Source: Turritopsis dohrnii
Lineage: Eukaryota > Cnidaria > Hydrozoa > Anthoathecata > Oceaniidae
DNA length: 64,000 nt
Direction of reading: 5' to 3'
NCBI GenBank assembly: GCA_027922465.2
Contig: BQMF02000002.1
Location: forward strand, 1,798,001-1,862,000
In this document: piece by piece, positions 46,921 to 58,542 of the stretch
How the letters are laid out: each line of letters starts with the position of its first letter
How positions within the stretch are numbered: position 1 is the stretch's first letter
Notes under the pieces: model-generated
What the model was told of the DNA's origin: nothing
The model's input: the letters and a program-made list of their open reading frames with translations, nothing else
Database searches by the model: none
Position numbers and translations under genes: made by a program

Positions 46921-49900
46921 AGTCAATTTCTGTTAAGTTGTATTCAATTGCTTTTTCCAGACGAGGTACTTACAAGAAATAAAATATTTAGGGTGATGAG
47001 AGTCTTCTTGTTGGCTGGGCCATAACATGCCGTTAAAATAGAAATTGGAGAAAGAACTCAGTTAAAGTTCAAAATGTTGATCAAAGGAAACTGAGCAGAG
47101 ACAACATAGAAATGTAATCAAAAAGGATAAATGCATTCAATTTGCATTACACACAAAGTAGCCCATCCTTGTGAATCAAAACTTGGTCTTGCCATACAAC
47201 GGATTATAACAGTGTGCATTTCGTTTAGAAATAAAAAGCCTTTAAAATGATAACGATAAGTCAGAAAGAAAGAAAACTGCAATATTTACGGATTAGAGTT
47301 TCGTATTTTCTTATAATCATCAGCCGTTATAAATACTCTTTCAAAAAATTCCTATTAGCAATTTGAAAGAATGCAGAAAAAACCATGACAACGACCTCAT
47401 CAAAACCGCAAATGTGTTGTGACGCTAGTTAGTTGCAAGAGAGTGAATGTATAGATTATATCCTCTAATTTGATATTTGGATCTAATCCCGTTAAGACCA
47501 TAAAGGCGAATTCCTAAGTGCCGAATAACAAAATGACTACAACGGATCACATGCACATTGTTTTCTAACGGAAGGAAATATAAAATTCAAATTCATTATA
47601 AAAACATAGAAGCAAAGAATAAATCATCGGTAAACGTTTTTAAAGAAAACCAGGTCGCCCTTACGTTTCCATAACAATTAATTAAAACCGCATTAGTTGG
47701 TTAACATTTACAGAAATCATGTGGGCAAGAACAACTATGACAACTACAAATAGATATTCGTTTTTATTTTCAGCTTCAAATCTGACTTTCCACACGTCCT
47801 TACAAGCTTACGCGTTTGGGCTAACCACACAGGTGAATTTTCGTTTCTACCAATTTAATTTCTGGTCCTGGTGACATGAAGTTTAAAAAGTTTTTGGTTC
47901 CCAAGATGCACTACGTTATAATTAAGGGTGTTAAGAGGGCGCATTGAAACGAATAACTTATTTTTTCATCTGAGTGAACTGAATCCATTAGGAATCATAT
48001 TGCATTGCAACATAATGCCGGGTGGGCCAGAAAAAACGCATCCAAATTTGGATTTGTTATAACCGGATATTGTCTTTAGATAAATAATAAATCTTTTAGA
48101 GGTAGATTCTACAAGGTAATGGGGAGAAATAGGCAAATTTTCCATGAAAAAAAAAGCAAATTCGGTTCAAAAGATAGAAGGATTTTAGGAAAAAGTCTGA
48201 AATTTCCTTTGACGTCAAAAACGTTTTTTATAAAAGTCTTTAAAACTTACCTCTTAAACTGTGCAAATATCTTATAATTTCCATACCTGTAAACAACTTA
48301 TGATATGAACAAGTTAGCGAAATAACAAAAAAATAAATTCAACCAATTCTCTAAAATAAATTTAACCAAAAACCATTTTGATACATTGACCCGCCCTTTT
48401 CATTAACAGCTTAACGTGGAACAAATTCTTTTAAAGCTTTACGAATTTCTTTAACGTTTGTTGAAACTTCGGGCCAAACTTTTTCATTCTAACAGATGAT
48501 CGACTTAATGCTTTTCAATTTCTCTTGGCGACAAATGTGTACTAGGTTTTATTTAAGCCTTTACTCACAAGACTAAATTGAATCTACTTTTTCACTCTCT
48601 TTCCTGTTTTCGTTATCGTTGCAAGTTAAACCACTGATAACGCTTTTTGTTTGTTTGTTTTCTTATTTATACTTTATTTTCTGTTGGATTTGTAAAATAT
48701 ATAGTTACAACAAAACTAATTCATTCCAACAATGTTCACGACGATCCTTTATAATGAATGCATTTCTTCTTCAAAATTTACGGAAATTTCAAATGCTATA
48801 AAGGACATGGTACATATGTAACAAGGAAATGTCGAAATCTACAACAATGAAGAGATTATCTTCGGTGTTTTTGGAGATCCGCTACGGCATACTTTCATTA
48901 TGGTTGAATCTTTTCGAAAAATATATGTGTATGAAAACGGTGCAATCGTCATCCCAAAGTGTAACCTTCTTCCAACGTTATTCACCACATAACCAATAGA
49001 GACACGATACAAAATCAAACCATGCAACATCACCAAACTCATTCAGTATACTATAGGCCGGACATGCCACTTAACTGTCGATCAATCCAAGATCACAAGA
49101 AATTCGTCAATTCTTGAAAGAAGTACTATCTGGACCAAGCTTTTGCAAAATTAACTAATTTATAAAAAAAACATTTGTTAACGTTTATACGCTCATCATA
49201 TGCACAAACACCAAATCTTTCGCATTTTGAGATGAAGGGCCATTGCAAATATGGAAAATGCGTTATTGGTATTGTTATTATTACAACGACAGTACTCGCT
49301 CGAATGAATCATGTAATTGATAAAAACAAATGTTTCCCGAGTTTACATCACTTCTTTATCAAACCTTAATATTTCAAATCTTCCTATTACATGCCCCGTT
49401 TACGAGCTATTTGTACGCAACACGCTTCCCTACCTTGTTTTTTAAGAAACGAAAGGTTAAGTTCCATCTTTATTTTAAATATGGAACGTTCTGAAAAGAA
49501 ACCTAGCTGTCCCGTTTCTCCTTTTAGATGGATATGAAAAGGAAGAGGTGAAACAGAAAATCAAAGCTTTCCGCTCTATGCTGTACGAAACAAAATGGTG
49601 TTTACCATGAAAAAAATATTTCCGCTTATCTGTTCAGTCATTACAATTGAATAAATCAGAACTAGCGGGTTTATTTTGACTACCAGCTGTCATCGACGTT
49701 TGAAATGTTCGAAGTAATAATTATAGGATCGAAATACATACAAATCAACCAATCAACCATCACTAATTAATTAATGATTATAATAATTAAAATTATCTAC
49801 GTACATGTTCGCCATCATCAAAACGTTCGCTTTTCGGAATGTCGGCAGCCATATCTCAAGAAGTTGGTATAAGATATTGTCAATATGGGTCGTTCGATCA

Positions 49901-50544
49901 ATGCTATTTATTATTTATGCTTACCATGTTGTTTACGAAAAAGAATGATGATGACGATTAGGACTTACTTCATATGGTTAACGAACAGTGACGAATTCTT
50001 TGCGGCAAACTGGCAATCAGAATTTAAACTATAGACACATGCATATATGAGTGTTTTCTGCTATACGCTTTCCGTACCTACCTATCAAAACTTCTTAAAT
50101 TTCACTTCGGAATCTCCAGAAAAGTTGGGTCAAAAGCCTGTGGTTAAAGTTCAAGATCATACACCCATCTCATCTCTTATGAGAATAAAAACACACACTT
50201 AGACAAGTTATTCAATAGAAGGTAATAATGCATAGGCCTTCATTTAAATCTCACACCTTCTCACGCCCTCGAAGTCTTTAAATTACTGCAGTATTTCCTC
50301 AAAACACACGAGAACAAAGGAGACGAAAACACGAGAATAGAGTCAACATTGCCTTCAAAACCAAAGACATATTTGACCTCAAATTTTTTCATGTCTTTGT
50401 TCATTTTACCTGTTGCCTTTTTGTGGAAGAGTGGAAATATTGAAAACGTTTTATTTAAACTAATAGAATAATTGGAAAGGTAAGGAGAGCTTATTAAATC
50501 ATTTTTCTTCGGCCACCTCGTCTTCTTTGTCTGATCTTCAATAT
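46921..50544. other. Intergenic, no supported gene
   Basis: There are isolated acceptor-like sites followed by short open stretches, for example at 49529 (TTTCTCCTTTTAG then 78 open bases). No chain of exons could be assembled and no domain recognised. Confidence 0.4.
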
Positions 50545-50890
50545 TCTTTTCTTTCAGAGAGAAGACTTTCTCTGGTATGGAGCTTACCATCATATGTCAG
50601 TCCAACCAGATGCATTACTCACAGTTCTCAGAAATAGAGGCCATCTAAATAATGAAACTTTGATATCATTTTAACCTCCTAGTGTCCACTGAATAAAATA
50701 CAAACTTAACGGAACCAATTCATTGATATGTTGATAAATAAGCTTCATATATTTTTTGCAGCGCATTGATTATTTTAGGAATCGAGATTACGTCCAAATC
50801 AATACGAAGAGACATGGAACGGATGTAATCGATTTCAGAAAATATTTAAAGCATGACCCATCCTTAAATGAAAATGTCTGCAAATAGTTC
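50545..50890 (+). pseudogene. Exon-like sequences, plus arm of an inverted duplication
   Basis: Two coding-looking stretches follow good acceptors. The first starts near 50560 after TTCTTTTCTTTCAG (WYGAYHHMSVQPDALL). The second starts at 50762 after TATTTTTTGCAG (RIDYFRNRDYVQIN, ending in a stop at 50885-50887). The second is mirrored on the minus strand at 51430-51610 with most residues conserved. The family is not recognised. It may be a gene end duplicated in inverted orientation, or a transposon relic. Confidence 0.45.
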
Positions 50891-51429
50891 AATTCTTTCG
50901 ACTCACATCTTTTTTCAATCTTCAAAGTTAATATTGTTTATTATGTAAAGTTCTCATGTCAACTGGAAAACTGAGAGTTCAACATCCTTAAGAAAACAAT
51001 CAATCAACCCTTTGTAAGTAAGTAAGTAACGGGAGGTTTTAGTCCTTGGGACTCCATCCGAAATGGTTGGTTCTTCCGCCCGCCGACTTACAACTGTTCG
51101 TTGACCTTTGTTTTCAATTTCTACGCTTAGCCAGAGATATGGCTTAGCGGATCAGTTGTTATTTTCAGCGTTGTTTCGATGATCTAAACTTGTTCACTTT
51201 ATTATCACAAATATTGGTATCCTTATGAACTTCGTTTGCCGTTTCTTTTCACCATTATAACGATAAGGCACACTTCCAGGAACCGAAAATGCTTAAATAT
51301 CAATGATTTTTATTTTTAAGTTCGAGTTGATGTAATCTGGTTTCAAATCCAAAATGAAATCTCGCTCTGATGGATAAAGGAAATGACAAGCGAAATTTAC
51401 AAGAAACCAAAACCTAGGATGTATAGCTC

Positions 51430-51790
51430 TCAGCTTTCTACTTCACATGAGATCTTTACATAATGTTCTTGACAATCATATGAACTTTGAACATTGAAAC
51501 AAGATTTGAAAGACTTGAACTTATTTCGGAAGTTCATCACATCCATTCCATGGCTGATCGTAATGATTTGCACGTAATCTCGATTCCTAAAAAAGTCAAT
51601 GCGCTCTAAAACTATAAGAAGCTTGTTTATAATCATATCAACGAATTAGTTCGGTTAACTTTGTGTTTTATTCAGTGGACATTAGGACGCTAGGATGATG
51701 TCCAAGTTTCATTATCAAGACAGCTTCTATTTCTGATCACTGTGAGACACTGCTGACAAATTTCACAAAAGCTTCCTAAATCAGTGAATG
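51430..51790 (-). pseudogene. Exon-like sequences, minus arm of the inverted duplication
   Basis: The minus strand reads RIDFFRNRDYVQIITISHG within an open frame of 68 codons ending at 51430, paralogous to RIDYFRNRDYVQINTKRHG of the plus arm. The similarity extends upstream through non-coding sequence to about 51760 (GTCCACTGAATAAAA and AGAAATAGA words). The acceptor here is weaker (GTTTTAGAG), so this arm may be the degraded one. Confidence 0.45.
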
Positions 51791-52790
51791 TGCAAAATTC
51801 AATTTACGTTCATGTCAAGAAACTTATATATAGTATGTAATGGAATAGAAATGGAATTATTTCATATAATAACAACAATAATATTTGAAAAAGGTTTTAG
51901 TTTGAATTCTTTGCCTAATCCTTCTGAAGAATGAAAATACCTCATTTCAGTATTACCGAACTTGTCAATATTAACGTTTGAAGTTCAAATTTCTTATCAG
52001 TGACTCAATAGAAAACTGGTACAATAACGAAGAGCTGATTTCAAATTGTTCAACTTGATTTGGCTAATAATTGGGCATTTCGGACAAGCTTTGGACGAAA
52101 TTTCAATTTTGCCACAATTTCCATAAAAAACTCTGTACAAAAAGCAATTGGAAGGCGCTGATATGCAAACATCTCCGGCAAAATTTTAATCTAAAACTTC
52201 CTTCAAGTTTTAAAAAAGCTTAACAATGATCTGCATGACAAAATCCTTTCTCATCATTGTAGCTGCTTTAATGTGTCAGTTGATAAACACATCTGTAATT
52301 TAAGTCACTTTTCCTACTATGTTCTGTCCATGTTCACCGAATTCTTTTCCCACTTTGAACGTGCATGTGGATTTCTTGTGATAAATGACTAGAATCTTCC
52401 CCACAACAGAAGGCGCTTCTACGCTGTCACGCGAAACCGCTTTCTCAAACGATGCATGTCAGATCTCTTTTGCCAAATTCAACAAAAATATATCGATAAT
52501 GCTTTCCAAAAAAACGGATACTTTTAAAATATAGATTTTGTAAATACAAGCAACATGTCCACAAAGAAAATCAGTTTGCATGGTTTGCCTATGAGTATAC
52601 CGAACAACACTTTTTTCAGAGATATAAAAACGACAACAAAATCAGTTTAATGCTTTCGATAATATATATTTACTCCCAACGATCTTTCAATTAAGCATCA
52701 GAGAACTCCAAAATATCGTATAAATCAGACTTCCTATAAAACTTTATCAAATGTGTCAAATAAATTCAAAAACATATTTCAACGCAACTT
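51791..52790. other. Intergenic, nothing recognised
   Basis: AT-rich; no supported coding sequence or repeat structure. Confidence 0.4.
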
Positions 52791-53000
52791 TTATAACTCC
52801 TTCACCTTCTTCGCTTCCATGGCTACTCTGCGCATCTCAGATAAGGACCAGAATACATTGTCGACGAAACATTCACTATCGGTATTGTTCGCACTTACTT
52901 TCGATGACCCGTGGAAATAGATCATCTTATCACCTGCAATCGTGTACGACACACTGTAACCGGTATCAGCAACTGGACCAGATCCCCCTCCTGGTGACAT
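52791..53000 (-). pseudogene. CPT1-like terminal exon (carnitine acyltransferase fragment)
   Basis: After an acceptor (TTTTTTACTTAG) the minus strand reads [20 protein letters not shown], then [10 protein letters not shown]. This matches the C-terminal signature of carnitine palmitoyltransferase 1 (GGGFGPVADDGYGVSY followed by INFHISSK), which moves long-chain acyl groups onto carnitine at the outer mitochondrial membrane. Only this exon is clear. A stretch just upstream (about 53060-53190) has W-x-x-S-T-Q, reminiscent of the WxLSTSQ motif, but contains stops. It is therefore a lone duplicated exon or the tail of a gene whose other exons I cannot find. Confidence 0.6.
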
Positions 53001-53603
53001 CTAAGTAAAAAAACAACCAACCTTCATTACAATGAAGAGAGAAGCAGTTTGTTGTATTGTCGTATGGGTTGATACATTGCAATAAATGCCACCTGTGTTG
53101 AATGTGTCCAGGCAATCTGGAGATCAACTGATTGCGTAATGACCTTCGGTCAACACAGTGCCTGTACAGATCTTTGTTGGAAGATAGAAGAACCAACGTC
53201 TAAATACTACCTTCTTCAGAATGATATGGGCTTTTTGTATATTCTTATGCCTATGAGAATACTTTAGTCTGACCAATGTCATAACTTAACAGGAAAAATA
53301 AGTTAGAATGCCTTTTAATCATAGATTTGGTGCTCTCTTAAGTAAAAAATATAATTAACAGTAAATTGATTTGAATAACCATGAATAATCATGTGTATTT
53401 GAATCGTAAACTAGCTACATTGAACTAGAATTTACATAATATGAAACAATGTAAAAGACATAGAAAGAAAGCTTCACCAGTAATTCCTATTCTGTTGACA
53501 GGACACAAGAACTTGTTCTAAATTAGATGTCTGATTCATTCAACATAAATGCAGGAGCTTTTTGAGATGTTTTGAGAAAACAACTGGATAGTGGCAGCAG
53601 TTC

Positions 53604-53773
53604 ACTGTAAATCTTACCGAATCAAACACCTCTGGAGCATCAGCTAGAACGTTCATTTGTTTGGATTGCCGATGTTGACTGACTGGTATATAACACATCT
53701 TAAATGACCCACCACCGTGATCTCCACCAACTTTCAAGTGAATCTCACCGTTACATGAAGGTATTTCAACCAA
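53604..53773 (-). pseudogene. Exon with GGDHGGGSFKM motif, unknown family
   Basis: The minus strand reads EIHLKVGGDHGGGSFKM and continues to a GTAAGATT donor just after 53604. I recall similar GGDxGGxSFKM words in multicopy cnidarian genes often found near transposons, but I cannot name the family. Together with the MADF-like piece at 54620-54771 it may be one decayed transposon-related gene. Confidence 0.45.
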
Positions 53774-54619
53774 CGACTACATCTAGAGAAATTCATGTAA
53801 GAAAAGTGGGTTAACAATCATGTCAAAATAGTCCAGAAAACTTACTTGCTTTATCGATATAGTTGGTAATATTCTCTGGCAAATTTTCAATATATGCCCA
53901 TGGTGCGGAACAGATTTCATATAACGTCTTTCTGATCTTTTGATTCAAAATTCAAAGGCGTCTCTCCTACTTTTACTCGATGATCAAGAGGATGCGACTT
54001 GTCTCTATTTAGCAGAAGATGCGACTTTGATATTGAATGATTTAAGCCATTTAAAGTTTATGTAATATTGTTACGAGCTGCATCATATGGTAAATGGAAG
54101 TAATAGAATAATGTACTTGTGTAGCCATTGTCTGTAATTCAGTGCAAGGAATAATGTCTGCTTTTAAAGCGATCAAAGCTTCAGGGTCAATTTCACTAGG
54201 AGAAATATGCCTCTAAAAATTTTCTCTCTTCTTCTTCAAATGATTTTACCAACAAAGGAAGTTTGATGGAGTTTCGATGTTCCATCACTTCCTGATGAGT
54301 GACTTAAATTTTGTTGAAGCATTTTTGTTCTATTGCGTAAAGTGTTCTTCGATGCTGTGGAGTTAGATGTGTAGGTCTTGGTGTTGTTGTTGTTATAAAC
54401 AATGGTTTAGATGTAGGAAATATAATAAATAAACACTTGTACTTGATGTTCATTTTATTTTTAAATAATACTCACAAGTTCTGAATAAGGGTGGGTGGAA
54501 TAAACAGAGTGGGTAGAAAGAAAATTAACATGTTTCACATGCATTCCATTGCACTAGGAACTAATCATTTCTCACTCCCTCGGTGGTAACAAGGGTGCAA
54601 ATGTTCGCAACTTAAGTCT

Positions 54620-54771
54620 ATACCTTTTTTTTGAAATTAGAAAGCACTGAAGTATCCCACAGACAGAGCCTTTCTTCGTACAGATCGATAAGTTTTTCAA
54701 CTTCTTCGTCGGTCCATTCATTTGTACTTGATTTGTTTACCAGCAGCACTAAAATTTCTTACTTCTGCCAT
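54620..54771 (-). pseudogene. MADF/Myb-SANT-like domain fragment with frameshift
   Basis: From an ATG at 54771 the minus strand reads MAEVRNFSAAGKQIK. After a one-base frame change near 54723 it continues NEWTDEEVEKLIDLYEERLC and LWDTSVLSNFKKR. That is the start of a MADF or Myb/SANT-like DNA-binding domain (acidic WTDEE, then LIDLYEERxxLWD). Such domains accompany PIF/Harbinger transposons and occur in many multicopy animal genes. The frameshift argues that this copy is dead. Confidence 0.6.
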
Positions 54772-54899
54772 ATTGAAACAAAAATCCTTGTCAATTTTTC
54801 TCTTGCAAATGTCTCAAAGCAAAATAAATTCACGTACGGAAAAACATTCGAATGTGAAATATAAAACATTCGAAATGACGTATAAAAATTCCAAAAATT

Positions 54900-55165
54900 G
54901 AGAAATGTTGTACAAAATGTTGGTAGGTATAGCAAATCGTAGCAACTTGCAAAACTGGCCAACTAAAAAAGTTAATAAGCGTTGGCGCAACATTTTCAGA
55001 TATTTTTTTCTTCGCCAACATGTTGGCGGCCATCGCAAATCGAGACAACATTTCGGCCAACAAATTTTGGCAAGCACGTTGGCCAACATGTTGGTCTCGT
55101 TTGCGATAGGCGCCAACATGTTGGCGTAGGAAAAAATATGCTAAAAATGTTGGCCAACATTTTTG
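54900..55165. repeat. Cluster of CCAACATGTTGG palindromes
   Basis: The self-complementary CCAACATGTTGG or its half-sites recur many times (for example 55015-55025, 55082-55093, 55111-55120 and 55149-55160), alternating with GCAAATCG/GATAGGCG words in both orientations, so the block can fold into several hairpins. It resembles a MITE, but I found no clean terminal repeats. Confidence 0.65.
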
Positions 55166-57156
55166 AGAACTTTTCATGGTTTGCTAATGTTTCTTGAATT
55201 TTCTCAATTAAATTTTCTTTTTTTTTTGCCACTGCTTCCTCCGTATGCCGTCAAGAGACGCTGGGTTCGAAATGGAATAATGCCATCCAGTACATCGCAA
55301 AGCACTGGAGATGAGATTGCCACTAGCCATGTCAATCTTCCGCTATGATGGTATTTTAGTCTGTCAAAGCAAATAAGGTTGCAGTAACATTTACAGTACA
55401 GCACAGTCCAGAGGATATAACGAGACATATCCACCAGTTAACGAAAACACGCTCGTGAACCCAAACATGTGCGTGGACTAATTTTTGCGAGCCACGGTTG
55501 TTTGAGAGCGTTTTGCGTGGATTAATTTTTCCGAGTCAGGGCTTCTCATAGAAAATGTTTGGATTTATTTTTGCGAACGTGCACAAAGTGCAATGCGTGT
55601 ATTTTATATTATTAGATTTCGCTAAGCGAAAGATATTGGTTTCGGCGACGTTCTATCTATCTAATCTGGCGAAGGTTTTTTAGTATCACACTTACTAACT
55701 TAAAATTCTATCATTTCTATTCCTTTTTATCCTTGCTCTCATGACCATGATATGTTTTCGTACATTTCGTGAGCTATAAAGTGTATTTACCACATAGTCA
55801 CAAAAAAGGATCTTTCCCTAAAGGAAAAACAAAAGGAAGGGTTTCAATTACTTTTTTGATTCGAAGTACCACTGTGAAATTTAAATTAAGTAAACTTTAG
55901 TGACGCTTTTGATGTTGATATCCTTCGAAGATCAACTGCAGTGAAGAAGAAGCTTTACAAGCAGTTTTAACTTTTAACTCTAGCTTCAAACCGTCTATTA
56001 CAAACAAACTATTTGTTTGTTATTTGATTTGTTTATTTTGCTTGAGTATTTTGGATAGATTTTCGTTTTTTAAAATATTTTCGAACGAATCTTTTAAAGG
56101 CAAAATATCAATAAAACTTTTTTATTTCTATGCTTACACTAGCAGATCTTTTTAACAAAATGCATCAGTAGTGCAACAGGGAGGTTACGCGGAAATACGA
56201 AAACACGTATCACTATGGAGACGGGTCTATTATAAATTCCGGTCTGCAACCCAATGAACCCTCAAATGTATTTAGAATGGGCGTTATTTATAGGTCGCTA
56301 TTCTTAGAAAAACATAAGCGAAATCTTCGACTATCCGGTCGTCTTGTTATAGCTTAGAAATAGCAGCAAAAATCACCATTTCCATGGCTGTCACATAATT
56401 CGAAACCAATGGGTGCTTGATAAGTACAAGGAAATAGTTAATATGAAAGGTACACAGAACTAAAAATGTGAAAATAAATAATCATAAATCCACGTACAAA
56501 AGATCGCCTATAAGAGAGATCACAGGATTTTCGCAATAACTAGATGTGTGTTGGAATTTTCTTAAGGTACGTAGCCGCAATGAAAGTGGCAAGCTCATTG
56601 TTGTGTATGGTATCCTGCCCAATACTTGCGTCTAACATCTGCACTAGATAGATGCCCTTTTGATGTACAGAGCAGGAAAGCCTGGATACGAGGTTAGTAT
56701 TCTTACTAATTATCACTTTCACGTCAATTCAGATATTGGAAACAATGATAGAAACACCGTTGTTATGGACTGGGTTTTAAGTGTTCGAGAAAGGTTTTTC
56801 ACTTAACTACAGACAATTAACCTGAACGTAGATTTCTACTCTTGGAGCGAAGGAAAATTTTCTTACAATTTCATTGGCTTTCGTCAGAATTCTAAAGTTT
56901 TCTTACAATTTGATTGGCTTACGTCAAAATTCTACAAAAGCTGTTCTTCATTTTTTTCTTGCTGCTCAGAAATAAACAAACTCATGGCTATCTCAGTACT
57001 TTAAATATTCAAAGGATCCCTAGCCCCCTTTTATCTATTCTATCCATTAAGGTATCATAGAGCTAAGCACATAGTAAAAACGAAGATCAGTGTATTATAA
57101 CATTTTAACAGAAATCCTGGGAAAAAGTGATCCCCTAGAAAAAACATGGAACAGAC
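55166..57156. other. Intergenic; short direct repeat
   Basis: No gene recognised. Two adjacent copies of a 37-38 bp sequence (TTTTCTTACAATTTSATTGG, then CGTCARAATTCTA) lie at about 56858-56932. Confidence 0.5.
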
Positions 57157-58536
57157 TTATTCGTCTTCTTCATCAGTATCAGCTGCAAGTAAAACTTGTG
57201 GTTTCATCGGCCGACTACCGTCATCCTTTTCGCCACCTCCGAAAAAACCGACAGATTTAATTTTTTCACGGCATGGTGGTGTGCTAGGTAGAAATTCATC
57301 ATCGTCGATAAAAGACGTTAAGTCAATGTTCTCCACCGTACCTGGCAAAGCTGAGCTTCTTAATATGGAGCTATTTAAAGTCTTAGTTCGTTGGTACGTC
57401 GACGGAGGAGGCCTATTTTCACTACATCCTAGAATATCTTCACTGGGAAACGACTCAGTAAAGAAATCGTCCTTCATGATCTGGTCATCGCCACCATTGA
57501 AATGTCCGTTTTGTTGACCAGTATTGGGTATCCTTCCCGGCACCGTTTGTTCTGGACTCACCTGTTCGTGGTCAGTTTTTCTTCTTTTAGTGGTATTATC
57601 ACTACCTTTAAGTGCTTCCGGCTGCGTTTTATTCAATTCCTTTTTTCGAGGAGGAGTTTTATGTACGTTGCTTTCCCTAACACCGCTCTGATCAGTGTTC
57701 TGCGATGTCGTCTCGTTATTTTCAGAAAGTGTGGCCATGACAAAATTACCAGTGTAAACGCCGTCATTGTCCAGGGAAAAAACGATAGGCTTACCCGCAT
57801 GTTCAAAATGCACGGCCACCGACTGGTTAACGAACTCGCTGAACGATAAAATCGCTCTTAACTCTTTCAAACAAAACGTCACGTGTGTGTCGATACCGAT
57901 CTGGTAATTGTCAAATTCGTCCGGTACAAGAGACATCTCGGTACGAACGATCTTCGTAGGATCCGGCTCGTCATCGACGTAGTTGGTGACTTTAACCGAT
58001 TCCGGACAGACGGAAAGCGTGATCTCCTCACAACTATTCGGAAAATTCATCATGGTGTCGAGTAGTACTCTAGACTGTGCCACGATCAAGTTCGGACATA
58101 ACTCTTTCGAGTAAACGGCTTGTAAACTCTCGCATTCTTGGAAGGCTAAGTTATGTGTCTTGGTAATGCCGTGCTTGCAATATAGTATAAACACAAGCCT
58201 ACATTTCTGTGGTTGAAATTCAATACGACATTGTTCTACGGTCTTGTCGATAGTACCGAGTGATTTGAAGATGGACAAACACGATCTCATGGTTAGTTTG
58301 CATTTCAACAACTCTGTCAGATCTTCGCCTTGCGTACTGGCAAACTCCTCATCGTATTCGTAAAAGAACGGCTTCTGGAAAGTAAAGCAAGCGTACGCAG
58401 AACGGGAGGAGTTCACAGTTCGTAAAGCCAAACCAATCTGCAATGCTTCGAAAAAAATTTCGTCGCCAATTTTAGATAAGCAATGTATAGCACGTCCAAA
58501 TAGTTTGACACCCGATCCAGGTATAATGCACTTCAT
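57157..58536 (-). CDS. RAD9: RAD9, checkpoint clamp subunit
   Basis: RAD9 forms the 9-1-1 ring with HUS1 and RAD1, loaded at damaged DNA to activate ATR through TopBP1. The frame is open for 461 codons from an ATG at 58542, but the third codon, an ATG at 58536, gives MKCIIPGSGVK and aligns with the MKC start of animal RAD9, so I prefer it. Numbering from 58542: RTVNSSRSAYACF at 41-53, THNLAFQECESLQAVY at 129-144, and VTFCLKELRAILSF at 221-234 mark the PCNA-like fold, ending near 273. The disordered tail holds an FFGG motif (433-436) and ends LLAADTDEEDE. The acidic Thr456 site corresponds in position to the human Ser387 TopBP1-binding site. Human RAD9A has 391 residues; here the tail is longer. 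There are no introns. Confidence 0.95.
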   Translation of the reverse strand: MKCIIPGSGVKLFGRAIHCLSKIGDEIFFEALQIGLALRTVNSSRSAYACFTFQKPFFYEYDEEFASTQGEDLTELLKCKLTMRSCLSIFKSLGTIDKTVEQCRIEFQPQKCRLVFILYCKHGITKTHNLAFQECESLQAVYSKELCPNLIVAQSRVLLDTMMNFPNSCEEITLSVCPESVKVTNYVDDEPDPTKIVRTEMSLVPDEFDNYQIGIDTHVTFCLKELRAILSFSEFVNQSVAVHFEHAGKPIVFSLDNDGVYTGNFVMATLSENNETTSQNTDQSGVRESNVHKTPPRKKELNKTQPEALKGSDNTTKRRKTDHEQVSPEQTVPGRIPNTGQQNGHFNGGDDQIMKDDFFTESFPSEDILGCSENRPPPSTYQRTKTLNSSILRSSALPGTVENIDLTSFIDDDEFLPSTPPCREKIKSVGFFGGGEKDDGSRPMKPQVLLAADTDEEDE

Positions 58537-58542
58537 TGTCAT

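Noticed and set aside
54814..55232. Overlapping frames rich in QHVG and CWPT words on both strands
   Set aside because: They are translations of the CCAACATGTTGG palindrome cluster, not proteins.
57146..57517. 123-codon plus-strand frame opposite RAD9
   Set aside because: It is the antisense shadow of the RAD9 C-terminal coding sequence.
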